Shown: positions 23,622 through 33,784, counted from the stretch's first letter. The stretch: 64,000 nucleotides of DNA from an uncultured Spirochaetaceae bacterium (GCA_944389505.1 CALXMP010000002.1:186001-250000), one strand, 5' to 3'. A program made the numbers and translations. The notes: generated by a model not told the origin, from the letters alone.

Positions 23622-25130
23622 ATGGCCTATTTCTTTGATGAGCTTTCACGCACATTCAGTGAATACCTGCTCGTTCCCGGATATTCCTCATCGGAATGCG
23701 TTCCTTCGAATGTCTCGCTCCGCACACCTCTTGTGAAGTTCAGGAAGGGTGAGGAGAGCGCTATCTCCCTGAATATACCTATGGTGAGCGCCATAATGCA
23801 GTCCGTCTCCGGAGAGCGCATGGGTGAGGCTCTTGCCAGGGAAGGCGGCATCGCATTCATCTATGGCTCTCAGAGCGCTGAGAGCGAAGCGGAGATGATC
23901 CGCCGCGTTAAGGCGTACAAGGCGGGCTTCGTCGAATCGGATAGCAATCTCACCCCTGACAGCACCCTGGGCGATGTCCTTGCAGTGACAAGGAGAACGG
24001 GGCACTCCACCATCGCCATCACCTCGGACGGTACTGCAAGGGGAAAGCTCGAGGGCGTTGTCACCTCCCGTGATTACAGGCTTTCAAGGATGAGCGAGGA
24101 CGATAAGGTCTCATCATTCATGACTCCTGTATCAAAGATCATCTACGGCCGTGAGGGCATAACGCTCTCCGAGGCCAATGACATCATCTGGGAGCATAAG
24201 CTCAACCAGCTCCCGATCCTCAGCGAGGATGGCCATCTTGTATCCTTCGTCTTCAGGAAGGACTATTCAACACATAAGGAGAATCCGCTTGAGCTTCTCG
24301 ATTCCAGAAAGCGCTATATCGTCGGTGCAGGTATAAACACCAGGGACTATGAAGAGAGGGTGCCCCTCCTTGTCGATGCCGGGGTTGATGTGCTCTGCAT
24401 AGATTCCTCCGAAGGATTCTCCGAATGGCAGAAGCGTACCCTTTCCTGGATCAGGGAGAAATACGGCGATAGCGTCAAAGTCGGTGCCGGCAATGTCGTT
24501 GACGGGGATGGCTTCCGCTTCCTAGCCGATGCTGGTGCTGATTTCGTAAAGGTTGGTATAGGCGGCGGCTCCATATGCATCACACGTGAGACTAAGGGAA
24601 TCGGAAGAGGGCAGGCATCAGCTCTGATAGATGTCGTGAAAGCGCGTGATGAGTACTTCGAGAAGACCGGTGTATACATCCCTGTCTGTTCCGACGGAGG
24701 CATTGTCTTCGATTACCATATGACGATAGCCCTCGCGATGGGTGCGGATTTCGTGATGCTGGGACGCTACTTCGCCAGATTCGATGAATCACCGTCAGCG
24801 CTTGTCAATATAAACGGCAACTACCTCAAGGAGTACTGGGGAGAGGGATCGCAGCGTGCACGCAACTGGCAGCGCTATGACCTCGGAGGCGACAAGAAGC
24901 TCTCATTCCCTGAAGGGGTTGACTCCTATGTACCGTATGCAGGTCCGCTGAAGGACAATGTCGCCCTTACCGTATCGAAGATAAAGTCGACGATGTGCAA
25001 CTGCGGAGCGCTCTCTCTGGAGGAATTCAGGAATAAGGCAAGGCTTACGATCGTCTCCCCGACATCGATAGTCGAGGGTGGTGCGCACGATGTCATCCTG
25101 AAGGACAAGCTTCAGATGGATATTAAGTGA
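23622..25130 (+). CDS. guaB: IMP dehydrogenase, Tritrichomonas foetus type
   Basis: GuaB oxidises IMP to XMP with NAD+, committing purines to guanine nucleotides. AAGGAG precedes the ATG. The 502-residue protein is a TIM barrel with two CBS domains inserted (about residues 100-220). The active-site loop is [10 protein letters not shown] with Cys at residue 319, and the flap holds WQRYDLGG with Arg 418 and Tyr 419. These are exactly the residue numbers of the T. foetus enzyme (C319, R418, Y419, from memory). Other stretches such as [20 protein letters not shown] and [12 protein letters not shown] also recall that enzyme. The CBS domains and flap exclude GMP reductase. It is a single-gene unit ending at a weak terminator. 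Confidence 0.95.
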   Translation: MAYFFDELSRTFSEYLLVPGYSSSECVPSNVSLRTPLVKFRKGEESAISLNIPMVSAIMQSVSGERMGEALAREGGIAFIYGSQSAESEAEMIRRVKAYKAGFVESDSNLTPDSTLGDVLAVTRRTGHSTIAITSDGTARGKLEGVVTSRDYRLSRMSEDDKVSSFMTPVSKIIYGREGITLSEANDIIWEHKLNQLPILSEDGHLVSFVFRKDYSTHKENPLELLDSRKRYIVGAGINTRDYEERVPLLVDAGVDVLCIDSSEGFSEWQKRTLSWIREKYGDSVKVGAGNVVDGDGFRFLADAGADFVKVGIGGGSICITRETKGIGRGQASALIDVVKARDEYFEKTGVYIPVCSDGGIVFDYHMTIALAMGADFVMLGRYFARFDESPSALVNINGNYLKEYWGEGSQRARNWQRYDLGGDKKLSFPEGVDSYVPYAGPLKDNVALTVSKIKSTMCNCGALSLEEFRNKARLTIVSPTSIVEGGAHDVILKDKLQMDIK

Positions 25131-25133
25131 CAA

Positions 25134-25156
25134 AATACCTGAAAGGTATTATATTC
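25134..25156 (+). terminator. Weak terminator after guaB
   Basis: AATACCT (25134-25140) and AGGTATT (25144-25150) form a seven-pair stem with a three-base loop, followed by ATATTC. Confidence 0.45.
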
Positions 25157-25174
25157 ATGGCTGACAGCACTATG

Positions 25175-25215
25175 TTGTCATAATTGCCGTAAAGTGATAT
25201 CTTGCAGGAGATATC
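25175..25215 (+). promoter_or_regulatory. gap promoter with GATATC repeats
   Basis: TTGTCA (25175-25180), 17 bases, TATCTT (25198-25203). GATATCT (25196-25202) and AGATATC (25209-25215) form a seven-base inverted repeat over the -10 and start region. A third GATAT-like site follows at 25217. The repeat may be an operator controlling the glycolytic operon; this is inferred. Confidence 0.5.
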
Positions 25216-25218
25216 TGA

Positions 25219-26271
<1,053 letters not shown>

Positions 26272-26305
26272 TTTCAATCCGGCGCTTTATGCCCGGGCAT
26301 AAATA

Positions 26306-26334
26306 CGGGCCTGCCGGAAAGCAGGCCTGTTTTC
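26306..26334 (+). terminator. Terminator-like hairpin between gap and pgk
   Basis: CGGGCCTGC (26306-26314) pairs with GCAGGCCTG (26321-26329, one G-U) around a six-base loop, followed by TTTTC. It probably terminates part of the transcripts and lets the rest read into pgk, since pgk lacks an obvious promoter in the 79-base gap. Confidence 0.7.
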
Positions 26335-26350
26335 ATAAAGGAAGGTTTTC

Positions 26351-27529
26351 ATGAAGCTTAATACAATCAATGAAGCGGATCTCAAGGGAAAGAAAGTCCT
26401 TATCCGCGTCGATTTCAATGTACCTCTCAAGAACGGCGTCGTAACAGATGCTACAAGAATCAAGGCAGCACTCCCGACAATCAAGTACATCCTTGACAAC
26501 GGTGCTTCCCTTGTTGTTATGACACACCTCGGACGCCCTAAGGGACAGAAGAATCCTGACTTCTCCCTTGCTCCTGTCGCAGCAGAGTTCTCGAAGCTTC
26601 TCGGAAAGGAAGTGAAGCTCGCTCCGGATGTAATCGGACCAGAGGTTGAGAAGGAAGTCAAGGCACTCCAGCCTGGCCAGGTCCTTCTTCTTGAGAATGT
26701 CAGATTCTACAAGGAAGAGGAGGGCAATGACCCGGAGTTCGCAAAGACTCTCGCTTCCTATGGCGATATCTACTGCAACGATGCATTTGGAACAGCACAC
26801 CGCGCACATGCATCGACAGAGGGTGTTTCCCACTATCTCCCATCCTATGCTGGATTCCTCATTGAGAAGGAAGTCAAGTTCATGGCTCCTCTTCTTGAGA
26901 ACCCTGACAAGCCATTCGTTGCAATCATCGGCGGATCGAAGGTCTCTTCCAAGATCACTGTTCTCGAGTCACTTGTCCGCACATGCGACACAGTCGTAAT
27001 CGGCGGAGGCATGGCATATACATTCCTCAAGGTACAGGGCCACAAGATCGGCAAGTCCCTTGTCGAGGATGACTATCTCGAGACAGCTTCCTCCTTCCTC
27101 AAGAAGGCAGCAGAGAAGGGTGTCGAGGTCATTCTCCCTGTGGATCATGTCGCTGCTGCAGAGTTCGCAGAGACAGCTGAGCCTGTCTATGTCGACGGCG
27201 TGGATATCCCAGATGACCTCATGGGTATGGATATCGGTCCTAAGACGACAGAGAAGATCGTTGCTGCAGTCAAGAAGGCAAAGTCAGTCGTATGGAACGG
27301 ACCGATGGGCGTATTCGAGTTCGCAGCTTTCGCTAAGGGCACCGAGGAAGTCGCAAAGGCTCTCGCAGCATCCGATGCTACAACCGTCGTTGGCGGCGGA
27401 GACAGCGTTGCTGCAATCAACAAGTTCGGTCTTGCTGACAAGATTTCGCATGTATCGACAGGCGGTGGAGCTTCCCTTGAGTTCCTCGAGGGCAAGGAGC
27501 TTCCTGGCATCAAGGCACTGGAGAAGTAA
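26351..27529 (+). CDS. pgk: Phosphoglycerate kinase
   Basis: Pgk transfers phosphate from 1,3-bisphosphoglycerate to ADP. The 392-residue protein has the signature [15 protein letters not shown], then [10 protein letters not shown], and the nucleotide end [13 protein letters not shown] followed by [14 protein letters not shown]. Length is normal (about 390-400). AAGGAAGG lies just upstream of the ATG. tpiA begins two bases after the stop. Confidence 0.97.
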   Translation: MKLNTINEADLKGKKVLIRVDFNVPLKNGVVTDATRIKAALPTIKYILDNGASLVVMTHLGRPKGQKNPDFSLAPVAAEFSKLLGKEVKLAPDVIGPEVEKEVKALQPGQVLLLENVRFYKEEEGNDPEFAKTLASYGDIYCNDAFGTAHRAHASTEGVSHYLPSYAGFLIEKEVKFMAPLLENPDKPFVAIIGGSKVSSKITVLESLVRTCDTVVIGGGMAYTFLKVQGHKIGKSLVEDDYLETASSFLKKAAEKGVEVILPVDHVAAAEFAETAEPVYVDGVDIPDDLMGMDIGPKTTEKIVAAVKKAKSVVWNGPMGVFEFAAFAKGTEEVAKALAASDATTVVGGGDSVAAINKFGLADKISHVSTGGGASLEFLEGKELPGIKALEK

Positions 27530-27531
27530 TC

Positions 27532-28290
27532 ATGAGAAGAGCATATATAGCTGGAAACTGGAAGATGAATCTCACTCCCTCCGAGGGAGCGAAGTATGCA
27601 GCCTCGCTTGCTGAGGCTGTAAAGAAGGAGCAGCCGGACTGCCGTGTCATGATCGCTCCGTCTTTTGTATCCATCCCTGCTGTTCTCGAGGCGGTCAAGG
27701 GCTCTGATATCATCGTGGCAGCTCAGAACATGGCAAACCATCTCTCCGGTGCATATACCGGTGAGGTTTCCCCTGAGATGCTCCTTGATCTCGGCGTGAA
27801 GACTGTTATCCTCGGCCATAGCGAGAGAAGGCAGTACTACGGTGAGACAGATGAGATCATCAACTCGAAGGTTCTTCTTGCTCTCTCCCTCAAGATGGAT
27901 GTCGTCCTCTGCGTAGGCGAGACACTCGAGGAGAGAAAGTCCGGAAGGCTTGAGGAAGTCCTGAAGAGGCAGCTTGAAGTCGGCCTCAAGGATGTTCTCC
28001 CTGAGGAGATGTCCCACATCACAATCGCTTACGAGCCTGTATGGGCAATCGGAACAGGCGAGACTGCAACACCTGAGGATGCAGATGGCGCACACAGCTT
28101 CATCCGCTTCACAGTAGCATCTTTGTACTCCGATGATATTGCTAAAAACCTGATTATACAGTATGGTGGTTCTGTTAAGGCCGGTAATGTAAAGGCCCTG
28201 ATGGCAAAGGAGAATGTCGATGGAGCGCTTGTCGGAGGTGCATCCCTAACGCTCGAGCAGTTCCTGCCCATCATAACATACAGCAAGTAA
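27532..28290 (+). CDS. tpiA: Triosephosphate isomerase
   Basis: TpiA interconverts dihydroxyacetone phosphate and glyceraldehyde-3-phosphate. The 252-residue barrel begins RRAYIAGNWKMN with the catalytic lysine. The electrophile His is in ILGHSERRQ and the base Glu in AYEPVWAIGTGETA. IIQYGGSVKAGN and GALVGGASL bind the phosphate. It is third in the glycolytic operon, closely spaced on both sides. Confidence 0.97.
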   Translation: MRRAYIAGNWKMNLTPSEGAKYAASLAEAVKKEQPDCRVMIAPSFVSIPAVLEAVKGSDIIVAAQNMANHLSGAYTGEVSPEMLLDLGVKTVILGHSERRQYYGETDEIINSKVLLALSLKMDVVLCVGETLEERKSGRLEEVLKRQLEVGLKDVLPEEMSHITIAYEPVWAIGTGETATPEDADGAHSFIRFTVASLYSDDIAKNLIIQYGGSVKAGNVKALMAKENVDGALVGGASLTLEQFLPIITYSK

Positions 28291-28301
28291 TGGAGTAAGA
28301 G

Positions 28302-28658
28302 ATGAGTATTTTAGGTATCATACTGCTTGTGCTTTTCTGCATTGTCGCTCTGCTTCTCATCTTCCTTGTCACCGTACAGGATGAGAACAGCGTAGGTCTT
28401 GGAGGAATCTTCGGAGGTGGTTCTGAGTCCGCTTTCGGTTCAGGTACTTCTTCCTTCATAACCAAGGCAACAGTAACCCTGGCAATAGTATTCATGGTTC
28501 TTTCGCTTGTCGTCGCTATCGTGAACAAGACGAGCGATTCAGTTCCTGAGGCTACAGCTGCTGCTGTTTCTGCAGAGTCCTCTGCAGCAAGCGGAAGCTG
28601 GGTTGATCAGGCAGCAAGCACAGCAGAGGCTGAAACGGATACAGTTTCTGCTCAGTGA
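28302..28658 (+). CDS. secG: Preprotein translocase subunit SecG
   Basis: SecG is the small non-essential subunit of the SecYEG channel. The 118-residue protein has two membrane helices (about 3-24 and 53-75) joined by the conserved loop TVQDENSVGLGGIFGGGS. The final 40 residues are rich in Ala, Ser and Thr and resemble a flexible tail. GGAG lies upstream. Placement after tpiA is common in bacteria. A strong terminator follows. Confidence 0.92.
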   Translation: MSILGIILLVLFCIVALLLIFLVTVQDENSVGLGGIFGGGSESAFGSGTSSFITKATVTLAIVFMVLSLVVAIVNKTSDSVPEATAAAVSAESSAASGSWVDQAASTAEAETDTVSAQ

Positions 28659-28675
28659 TTCCTTTTTTCCGGAAT

Positions 28676-28714
28676 GCCGGCTTCCCTTATGTGGCTAGCC
28701 GGCTTATATTTTCT
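28676..28714 (+). terminator. Terminator after secG
   Basis: GCCGGCT (28676-28682) pairs with AGCCGGC (28697-28703), followed by TTATATTTTC. It ends the gap-pgk-tpiA-secG operon. Confidence 0.75.
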
Positions 28715-28730
28715 TTAAAGGAGGAGTTGG

Positions 28731-29153
28731 ATGCAGGTTTGTATCCTATATGCTGGAAAATCACGCGAAAGCGATAGGCTGAAGGCGGTTTCCGAGGCTC
28801 TTGCCAGAGGACTTGCCGGCAATGGCCATATTGCTGATGTCGTGAATATGCGCACTGAGGAGATGAGGCTCACAATCTATGATTATGTGATCATAGGTAC
28901 TGAGCCTGTTTCTTTCTTCTCTGCATCTGTTCCCGGTGAGATTGCGAAGTTCCTCGCTGCGGCAGGAGCGGTCTCCGGTAAGAGATGCATGGCGTTTGTA
29001 ACCGGAAGCGGACTTAGGAAGAACAAGACGCTTCTCAATCTTATGAAGGCAATGGAAGGCGAGGGCATGATACTCAAGCTTTCCGAAGTGATAAAGAATC
29101 CTGATGAGGCCCAGGCTATCGGAAAGCGCCTCAATGTTGAGAGGAACTTATAA
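28731..29153 (+). CDS. Flavodoxin-fold protein, function unknown
   Basis: The 140-residue protein begins VCILYAGKSRESDRLKAVSEALA, with a beta-strand, phosphate-like loop and helix as in flavodoxins. YDYVIIGTEPVSFFSASVPGEI corresponds to the second flavin loop and RCMAFVTGSGL to the next strand. The canonical T-x-T-G-N-T loop is replaced by AGKSRESD, so FMN binding is uncertain. GGAGG precedes the ATG. It is first in the five-gene unit that runs through nusB and map. Confidence 0.65.
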   Translation: MQVCILYAGKSRESDRLKAVSEALARGLAGNGHIADVVNMRTEEMRLTIYDYVIIGTEPVSFFSASVPGEIAKFLAAAGAVSGKRCMAFVTGSGLRKNKTLLNLMKAMEGEGMILKLSEVIKNPDEAQAIGKRLNVERNL

Positions 29154-29154
29154 T

Positions 29155-30195
29155 ATGAAGAGATTTTCCACTGTATTGCTGCTTCTTCTCGCAGCATCCG
29201 TGCTCTTTGCAGCATCAATGATCTCGGAGCCTGCTGCCACAGTCAATCTTATCCGCAACAGCGTTATAACCGTTGAGGATCTCAATGCAGAGGTTGAGAG
29301 ATACAGGAACGCGGGCATGACGGATGTCACCGTTCAGGACGTTCTCCAGACGATGATCAATGATGAGGTCTTCATCCAGGGCGCAGAGCGCGATGGCATC
29401 ACGATAAATGACCGCCAGATTGATTCGCTCTACAGGCAGGTTTTCAACAATGCAGTGCAGCAGGCAGCTGCTGTCGGACAGACAGTCACCGAGGATCAGT
29501 TCCAGGCTGAGGTCATAAGGCAGTTCGGCTCGCTTGAGAACTACAGGGAATCCCTTAAGAACCAGCAGATACTCAACATGTATCTCATGCAGGAGAGAGG
29601 TGAGGAGCTGCAGAATGTGCAGGAGCCTTCCGAGAGCGATATCCAGAGCTTCTTCAGGCAGAACCAGCAGACATTCTTCCAGCCAGAGGCTGTAAAGCTT
29701 TCGCATATCTACAAGGTGAAGACAGGCAATGCCGATGAGGATGCAGCTAAGAAGGCAGAGCTTGAGACCGTCAGCGCAGAGATCTCCTCAGGTGCTATCA
29801 CGTTCGAGAAGGCTGTGCAGCTCTACAGCGAGGATGACGGCTCCAGAAGCAATGGCGGTGAGATCGGCTGGCTTACAATCAACAACACAGTCGCAAGGCA
29901 GGGCTGGGGCGATGCATTCTGCGATGAGGTCATGCTGATGGATGCTGGCGATGTATCCGGAGTTCTTGAGTCAAATACCGGCTACCATATCGTCAAGGTC
30001 GCTGTACATACGCCAGGAAAGCTTCTTTCCATCAATGATCCAGTGTCCCCTCAGGACCAGACGACTGTCCACGACTACATCTATCAGATACTTCTCACAA
30101 GGAATTCACAGATCGCAGCTTCCCAGGCTCTTGAGTCACTGCTTGCAGAGCTCAGAGGCGAGGCTAGGATCAATATTCTATACAAGGGCAACTGA
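29155..30195 (+). CDS. SurA-like periplasmic chaperone with parvulin domain
   Basis: The ATG at 29155 is chosen because it starts a clean signal peptide (KRFSTVLLLLLAASVLFAAS); an earlier frame from 29104 would bury it. The 346-residue protein has a SurA_N-like helical domain with VTVQDVLQTMINDEVFIQGAE. A parvulin domain follows at about residues 180-285 (VKLSHIYKVKTGN, GGEIGWLTINN, NTGYHIVKV), then a helical tail. SurA-type proteins escort outer-membrane barrels to BAM and isomerise prolines. The many barrels in this window would be its clients by inference. Confidence 0.88.
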   Translation: MKRFSTVLLLLLAASVLFAASMISEPAATVNLIRNSVITVEDLNAEVERYRNAGMTDVTVQDVLQTMINDEVFIQGAERDGITINDRQIDSLYRQVFNNAVQQAAAVGQTVTEDQFQAEVIRQFGSLENYRESLKNQQILNMYLMQERGEELQNVQEPSESDIQSFFRQNQQTFFQPEAVKLSHIYKVKTGNADEDAAKKAELETVSAEISSGAITFEKAVQLYSEDDGSRSNGGEIGWLTINNTVARQGWGDAFCDEVMLMDAGDVSGVLESNTGYHIVKVAVHTPGKLLSINDPVSPQDQTTVHDYIYQILLTRNSQIAASQALESLLAELRGEARINILYKGN

Positions 30196-30626
30196 TGAAA
30201 AGACACCGCGACAGGGAGATTGCCGTCTCGACGCTTTACTCCCTTGATTTCAATGGCAGCCTCTCTCCTGATGCAGAGTTCGATCCCTTCCAGGGAATGA
30301 ACGAGGAGGAGGTCGCCTCTCTTGATGAGGATGATAAGGTATTCATCCGCTTTCTTATCTATGGAACGATCGAAAATCTCGAGGCAATCGATGCGCTTAT
30401 CTCAAAGTATTCGCTGAACAGGCCTATCGAGAGGATTGATTTCGTCGACAGGAATATCCTCCGCATAGCTTTCTACCAGCTTGCCTTCTCACGTGATGTC
30501 CATCCTGCGATTGTCATCGATGAGGCAGTCAAGCTTTCCCAGGAGCTTTCGAACGATGTTTCCTTCCGTTTCATCAATGGTATACTTGATGCATACAGGA
30601 AGGATAACCTCAAGGAGGAGAGATGA
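30195..30626 (+). CDS. nusB: Transcription antitermination factor NusB
   Basis: NusB binds boxA RNA with S10 in rRNA antitermination. The 143-residue all-helical protein starts KRHRDREIAVSTLYSLDF and ends in the conserved FVDRNILRIAFYQLAF, IVIDEAVKLSQEL and FRFINGILDAYRK. The start overlaps the preceding stop by one base (TGATG), and its 3' end overlaps map by 4 bases. Length matches the family. Confidence 0.95.
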   Translation: MKRHRDREIAVSTLYSLDFNGSLSPDAEFDPFQGMNEEEVASLDEDDKVFIRFLIYGTIENLEAIDALISKYSLNRPIERIDFVDRNILRIAFYQLAFSRDVHPAIVIDEAVKLSQELSNDVSFRFINGILDAYRKDNLKEER

Positions 30627-31378
30627 TCCAGCTTAAGTCGGAGAGCGAGATAGACGGAATCAGGACAAGCGGACACATGCTTGCCGAGATGTTCGAGGAG
30701 ATCGGGCCTCAGATTCAGGCTGGCATGAGCACGTGGGATGTCGATAAGCTCTTCCATGACTGGATGAAGAGGCATCATGCAGGCGCTCCATGCGTAGGCT
30801 ATATGGGCTATCCTGCAGCGACATGCGTCTCCGTCAATGATATGGTTATCCATGGAATCCCTTCAAAGAACGAGATACTCAAGGACGGGGATATCGTGTC
30901 TGTAGATATCTGTCTTGAGAAGAATGGATTCATAAGCGATTCCACCCATACATATGAGATAGGAACCGTATCTCCCGATGTCCATAAGCTCAATGTAGAG
31001 ACGGAGAAGAGCCTCTATCTCGGCATTGAGGCGGCAGGAAAGCCTGGCGCAAGGATCCAGGATATAGCTGCAGCTGTCTCAGGCCACTGCCGCAAGTTCG
31101 GTTATGGGGTTGTCAGGGATTACTGCGGGCATGGCGTTGGCTTCGAGATGCACGAGGATCCGGAGATTCCGAACTATGTCTCACTCATGAATCCCAATCC
31201 ACGTATCAGAAAGGGAATGGTATTCGCTATCGAACCCATGATAAACATGGGAACATATAAGATCATCACGGAGCCCGATGGCTGGGGCGTCAAGACTGCT
31301 GACGGAAAGCCTGCATGCCATTGGGAGCATACTGTAGCCATGACGGATTCCGGGCTGGAGATACTTACCCGGATCTGA
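30623..31378 (+). CDS. map: Type I methionine aminopeptidase
   Basis: Map removes N-terminal methionine from nascent proteins. The 251-residue pita-bread fold protein has the two metal Asp residues in VSVDICLEKNGFISDS, the His in DYCGHGVGFEMHEDP, and the two Glu residues in AIEPMIN and HWEHTVAM. CVSVNDMVIHGIP is the conserved substrate loop. It overlaps nusB by 4 bases. The N-terminus has no extra zinc-finger domain. Confidence 0.97.
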   Translation: MIQLKSESEIDGIRTSGHMLAEMFEEIGPQIQAGMSTWDVDKLFHDWMKRHHAGAPCVGYMGYPAATCVSVNDMVIHGIPSKNEILKDGDIVSVDICLEKNGFISDSTHTYEIGTVSPDVHKLNVETEKSLYLGIEAAGKPGARIQDIAAAVSGHCRKFGYGVVRDYCGHGVGFEMHEDPEIPNYVSLMNPNPRIRKGMVFAIEPMINMGTYKIITEPDGWGVKTADGKPACHWEHTVAMTDSGLEILTRI

Positions 31379-31389
31379 AAGGAGGGGAT

Positions 31390-32004
31390 ATGGCTAAGGA
31401 CTTCATCACATGCGATATGATCAGGGATGCAGCGCTCAAGCTTGTCCGCAGGATGCACATGGAGGACCATTTCGTCCCGGATGTGATCTATGATTCGCTC
31501 AGAGGCGGCGCGTACATGGCAAATGTCATGAGTGAGTACTACAAGCTCATAGCGAAGAAGGAGGGAAGGAATCCTGTCTTCTATGCCGCTGTTGTCGCAC
31601 GCTCATACGGATCTGTCCAGGAGCACTCCAGCCATGTTGATATCGATGGATGGACATGGAGCCCGAAGAACCTCAGAAAGGGGCAGAAGATCCTCATTGT
31701 CGATGATATCTTCGATACGGGAATGACCGTCAATGCTCTTGTCGGCTGCGTGATGAAGGAAGGGATTCCAAGAGAGGATATAAAGGTCGCGGTCTATGAC
31801 TATAAAGTCCCTCTTTATAAGAAAGAGCCTCCGCTTGCCATCCAGCCCGATTACTGGTGCCGGAAGCACATCCTGAAGAAGCCGGAGGATTCAAGGTGGA
31901 TCCACTATACGTGCCATGAGTTCATCGGCCTGACCCATGATGAGGTCGATGAGGTCTACAAGGATCCTGAGGTGAGGGCAATCCTTCACGAGATCCTTGA
32001 ATAA
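31390..32004 (+). CDS. Type I phosphoribosyltransferase (hypoxanthine/xanthine type likely)
   Basis: AAGGAGG precedes the ATG at 31390; a longer frame would extend into map. The 204-residue protein has the PRPP-binding motif KILIVDDIFDTGMTVN and an earlier flexible loop (VVARSYGSVQEHSSH). The C-terminal part (QPDYWCRKHILKKPEDSRWI) resembles xanthine or hypoxanthine-guanine phosphoribosyltransferases. Such enzymes salvage purine bases with PRPP. The exact base is not decided by sequence. It ends the operon at a strong terminator. Confidence 0.85.
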   Translation: MAKDFITCDMIRDAALKLVRRMHMEDHFVPDVIYDSLRGGAYMANVMSEYYKLIAKKEGRNPVFYAAVVARSYGSVQEHSSHVDIDGWTWSPKNLRKGQKILIVDDIFDTGMTVNALVGCVMKEGIPREDIKVAVYDYKVPLYKKEPPLAIQPDYWCRKHILKKPEDSRWIHYTCHEFIGLTHDEVDEVYKDPEVRAILHEILE

Positions 32005-32010
32005 GAGAGA

Positions 32011-32039
32011 AGCCGGAGGAGTCAGTCTTCCGGCTTTTT
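32011..32039. terminator. Terminator shared by the phosphoribosyltransferase and antiporter genes
   Basis: AGCCGGA (32011-32017) pairs with TCCGGCT (32029-32035), followed by TTTTTC on the plus strand. The stop codon of the convergent antiporter gene lies in the loop. Confidence 0.85.
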
Positions 32040-33338
32040 CCTTCCCATCATCCAGCAGACAGGAATGAGATAGAGATAGCATGCGGCTGCTATCGAGCTC
32101 ATAGGCGCTCCGATGACTGAAAGCGGTACGCTTCCTGCAATTGACCATGGAATGAGCGGTGCGATTACGATGACTGTGTTCTCAAGCGCTATCGCCATCT
32201 TCCTTTTATCTTTCTCAAGGTCGGTACAGAGCTGATGGGTCAGCATCGTTGCAAGGGTCTGGTTGCAGGATATCATGGCAGTGAGTGTCGATACTGCAGT
32301 AATTGTGATTCTTGATGGAATCCTTGATTTGAGGAGCTTTCCCTTCATCCCATCAAGCATGCCTGTCTCATGGAAGATACCTGAGTATGATGAGGATATC
32401 GCTACGATGATGGCAACATTCACCATCGATACGATTCCTCCGCCATTGAGCATTATCCCAAGTTCTGTCGAATCTGCTTCATAGCCTGTAATAAGCATGG
32501 GAATGAGTTTTGCAGGAGATATCTTCTCATAGAATATCGCAATGATAACAGCAGATAGGATGCTTGCAGCCATTGTCCGTCTCGTGCTGAAGTGGAGCAG
32601 TGAGAGAATAAGCATGATAAGTGCTGGAAGCAGTGGGATGAATCCTATTCGGAAGCTCTCCATGAACAGCGTTGTCAGTCCTGTATCTATTGTATTTCCG
32701 GTAACCGATAGAAAACTCATCACGCAGTATGCGGCAAATGAGAGTATGAATGGGATAACCGATGTCCTTACCATCCCTGGTATATTGCTGTTGACATCTG
32801 TCTTCGTCAGATCAGCCACAAGCAGTGCGCTTGTCGATACAGGTGAGCATCTGTCTCCGAAGAATACGCCGGAAAGGATTGCTCCACCTGCAAGCATCGG
32901 ATTCATACCGATTGCATCGGATATCGTCATGCATATGATTCCGACTGTTGCAGCACTTCCGAAGGATGTTCCTGTCAGGAATGATATGAGCGAATTGACA
33001 AGAAATGCCGCGCCAAGGAACCACTCAGGACGAATTATAGGCATTGAGTATGTGATCACGGCAGGAATCGTTCCTGCCAGGCGCCATGAGGCTGTGAGCA
33101 TCCCGATCAGCACGAAGGCAAGGAGTATGTTCCTTGCCCCATATATTCCTTCAAGAGAGATTCTCAGAATCCTCTTTGCCGATAATCCATGCATGTATGC
33201 ATGTATGAAGAATATCGCATACCCTGCAATAAGCGCCCAGATGATGGATATGCCCAGTGTTATCGATAACAATAGAACAGCAATGAAGGCCAGAATCGCC
33301 ATAAGCGAAATAGTAAGTAATGTGATGATCATGGTCAA
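32022..33338 (-). CDS. NhaC-family Na+/H+ antiporter
   Basis: The 438-residue protein has about 11-12 membrane helices. It carries SFLTGTSFGSAATVGIIC and the family block SGVFFGDRCSPVSTSALLVA, close to the NhaC/MleN pattern of G-x-x-F-G-D-x-x-S-P. A later stretch, AMISCNQTLATMLTHQL, is also typical. Members exchange Na+ for protons, some with malate or lactate. The start is uncertain: a TTG at 33336-33338 or an ATG two codons on, neither with a Shine-Dalgarno. Lysine and arginine codons are less biased than in neighbours. No promoter could be assigned with confidence. Confidence 0.88.
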   Translation of the reverse strand: MTMIITLLTISLMAILAFIAVLLLSITLGISIIWALIAGYAIFFIHAYMHGLSAKRILRISLEGIYGARNILLAFVLIGMLTASWRLAGTIPAVITYSMPIIRPEWFLGAAFLVNSLISFLTGTSFGSAATVGIICMTISDAIGMNPMLAGGAILSGVFFGDRCSPVSTSALLVADLTKTDVNSNIPGMVRTSVIPFILSFAAYCVMSFLSVTGNTIDTGLTTLFMESFRIGFIPLLPALIMLILSLLHFSTRRTMAASILSAVIIAIFYEKISPAKLIPMLITGYEADSTELGIMLNGGGIVSMVNVAIIVAISSSYSGIFHETGMLDGMKGKLLKSRIPSRITITAVSTLTAMISCNQTLATMLTHQLCTDLEKDKRKMAIALENTVIVIAPLIPWSIAGSVPLSVIGAPMSSIAAACYLYLIPVCWMMGRKKPED

Positions 33339-33499
33339 TGAATAATCATGTCAAAGCTGGTGCTCGACATAAGATCTGTACCCGACAAATCATTTTTAAA
33401 TCAACATCGCTGTTTTTGAATCAGAAAAAGGAGAGAGTATATCAGAAGCAGCCTTGATCCCATTTGTGATTTCAAGAAAGCGCGGGATAGATAATATAT

Positions 33500-33679
33500 T
33501 CACTTATTGATACCGTACTTTTCTCTGAAAGCTTTTATCTTTTCATCTGAAGGAGTGAATATGGGTTTGGGGGCAGGACAATCATTTTTCAGCGTAGGGT
33601 TCCTGAAGGCTTCCCACACAGCTTTTTCTCCCCATCCGGGAGCAGCTTTCAGTATTTTTCCGAAAGATTCAGTAGCCAT
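33500..33679 (-). CDS. Small uncharacterised protein, 59 residues
   Basis: AAGGAG stands seven bases before the ATG at 33677-33679, and the frame runs 59 codons to TGA at 33500-33502. The product is basic and polar with no membrane segment (KILKAAPGWGEKAVWEAF, FTPSDEKIKAFREKYG). I do not recognise a family. Lysine is mostly AAA, unlike surrounding genes that prefer AAG, so it may be recently acquired or weakly expressed. It lies between the antiporter and the terminator of the lipoprotein gene; a TATATA sits upstream at about 33700. Confidence 0.6.
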   Translation of the reverse strand: MATESFGKILKAAPGWGEKAVWEAFRNPTLKNDCPAPKPIFTPSDEKIKAFREKYGINK

Positions 33680-33721
33680 TCCATTTCTCCTTCATGAAAT
33701 GATATATAGCAAAACCAATGA

Positions 33722-33760
33722 AAAAGAAATAAGGCAGCACATGATTCCATGTACTGCCTT
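33722..33760 (-). terminator. Terminator after the lipoprotein gene at 33785
   Basis: On the minus strand a 13-pair stem (33748-33760 with 33731-33743, one G-U) has a four-base loop and is followed by a T-rich tract TTATTTCTTTTTC. Confidence 0.85.
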
Positions 33761-33784
33761 ATGAATGCTTATTGCATTGTTGTA

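Noticed and set aside
33507-33764. Plus-strand 85-codon frame in the gap after the antiporter
   Set aside because: It is antisense to the better supported 59-codon gene at 33500-33679, which has a proper ribosome-binding site.
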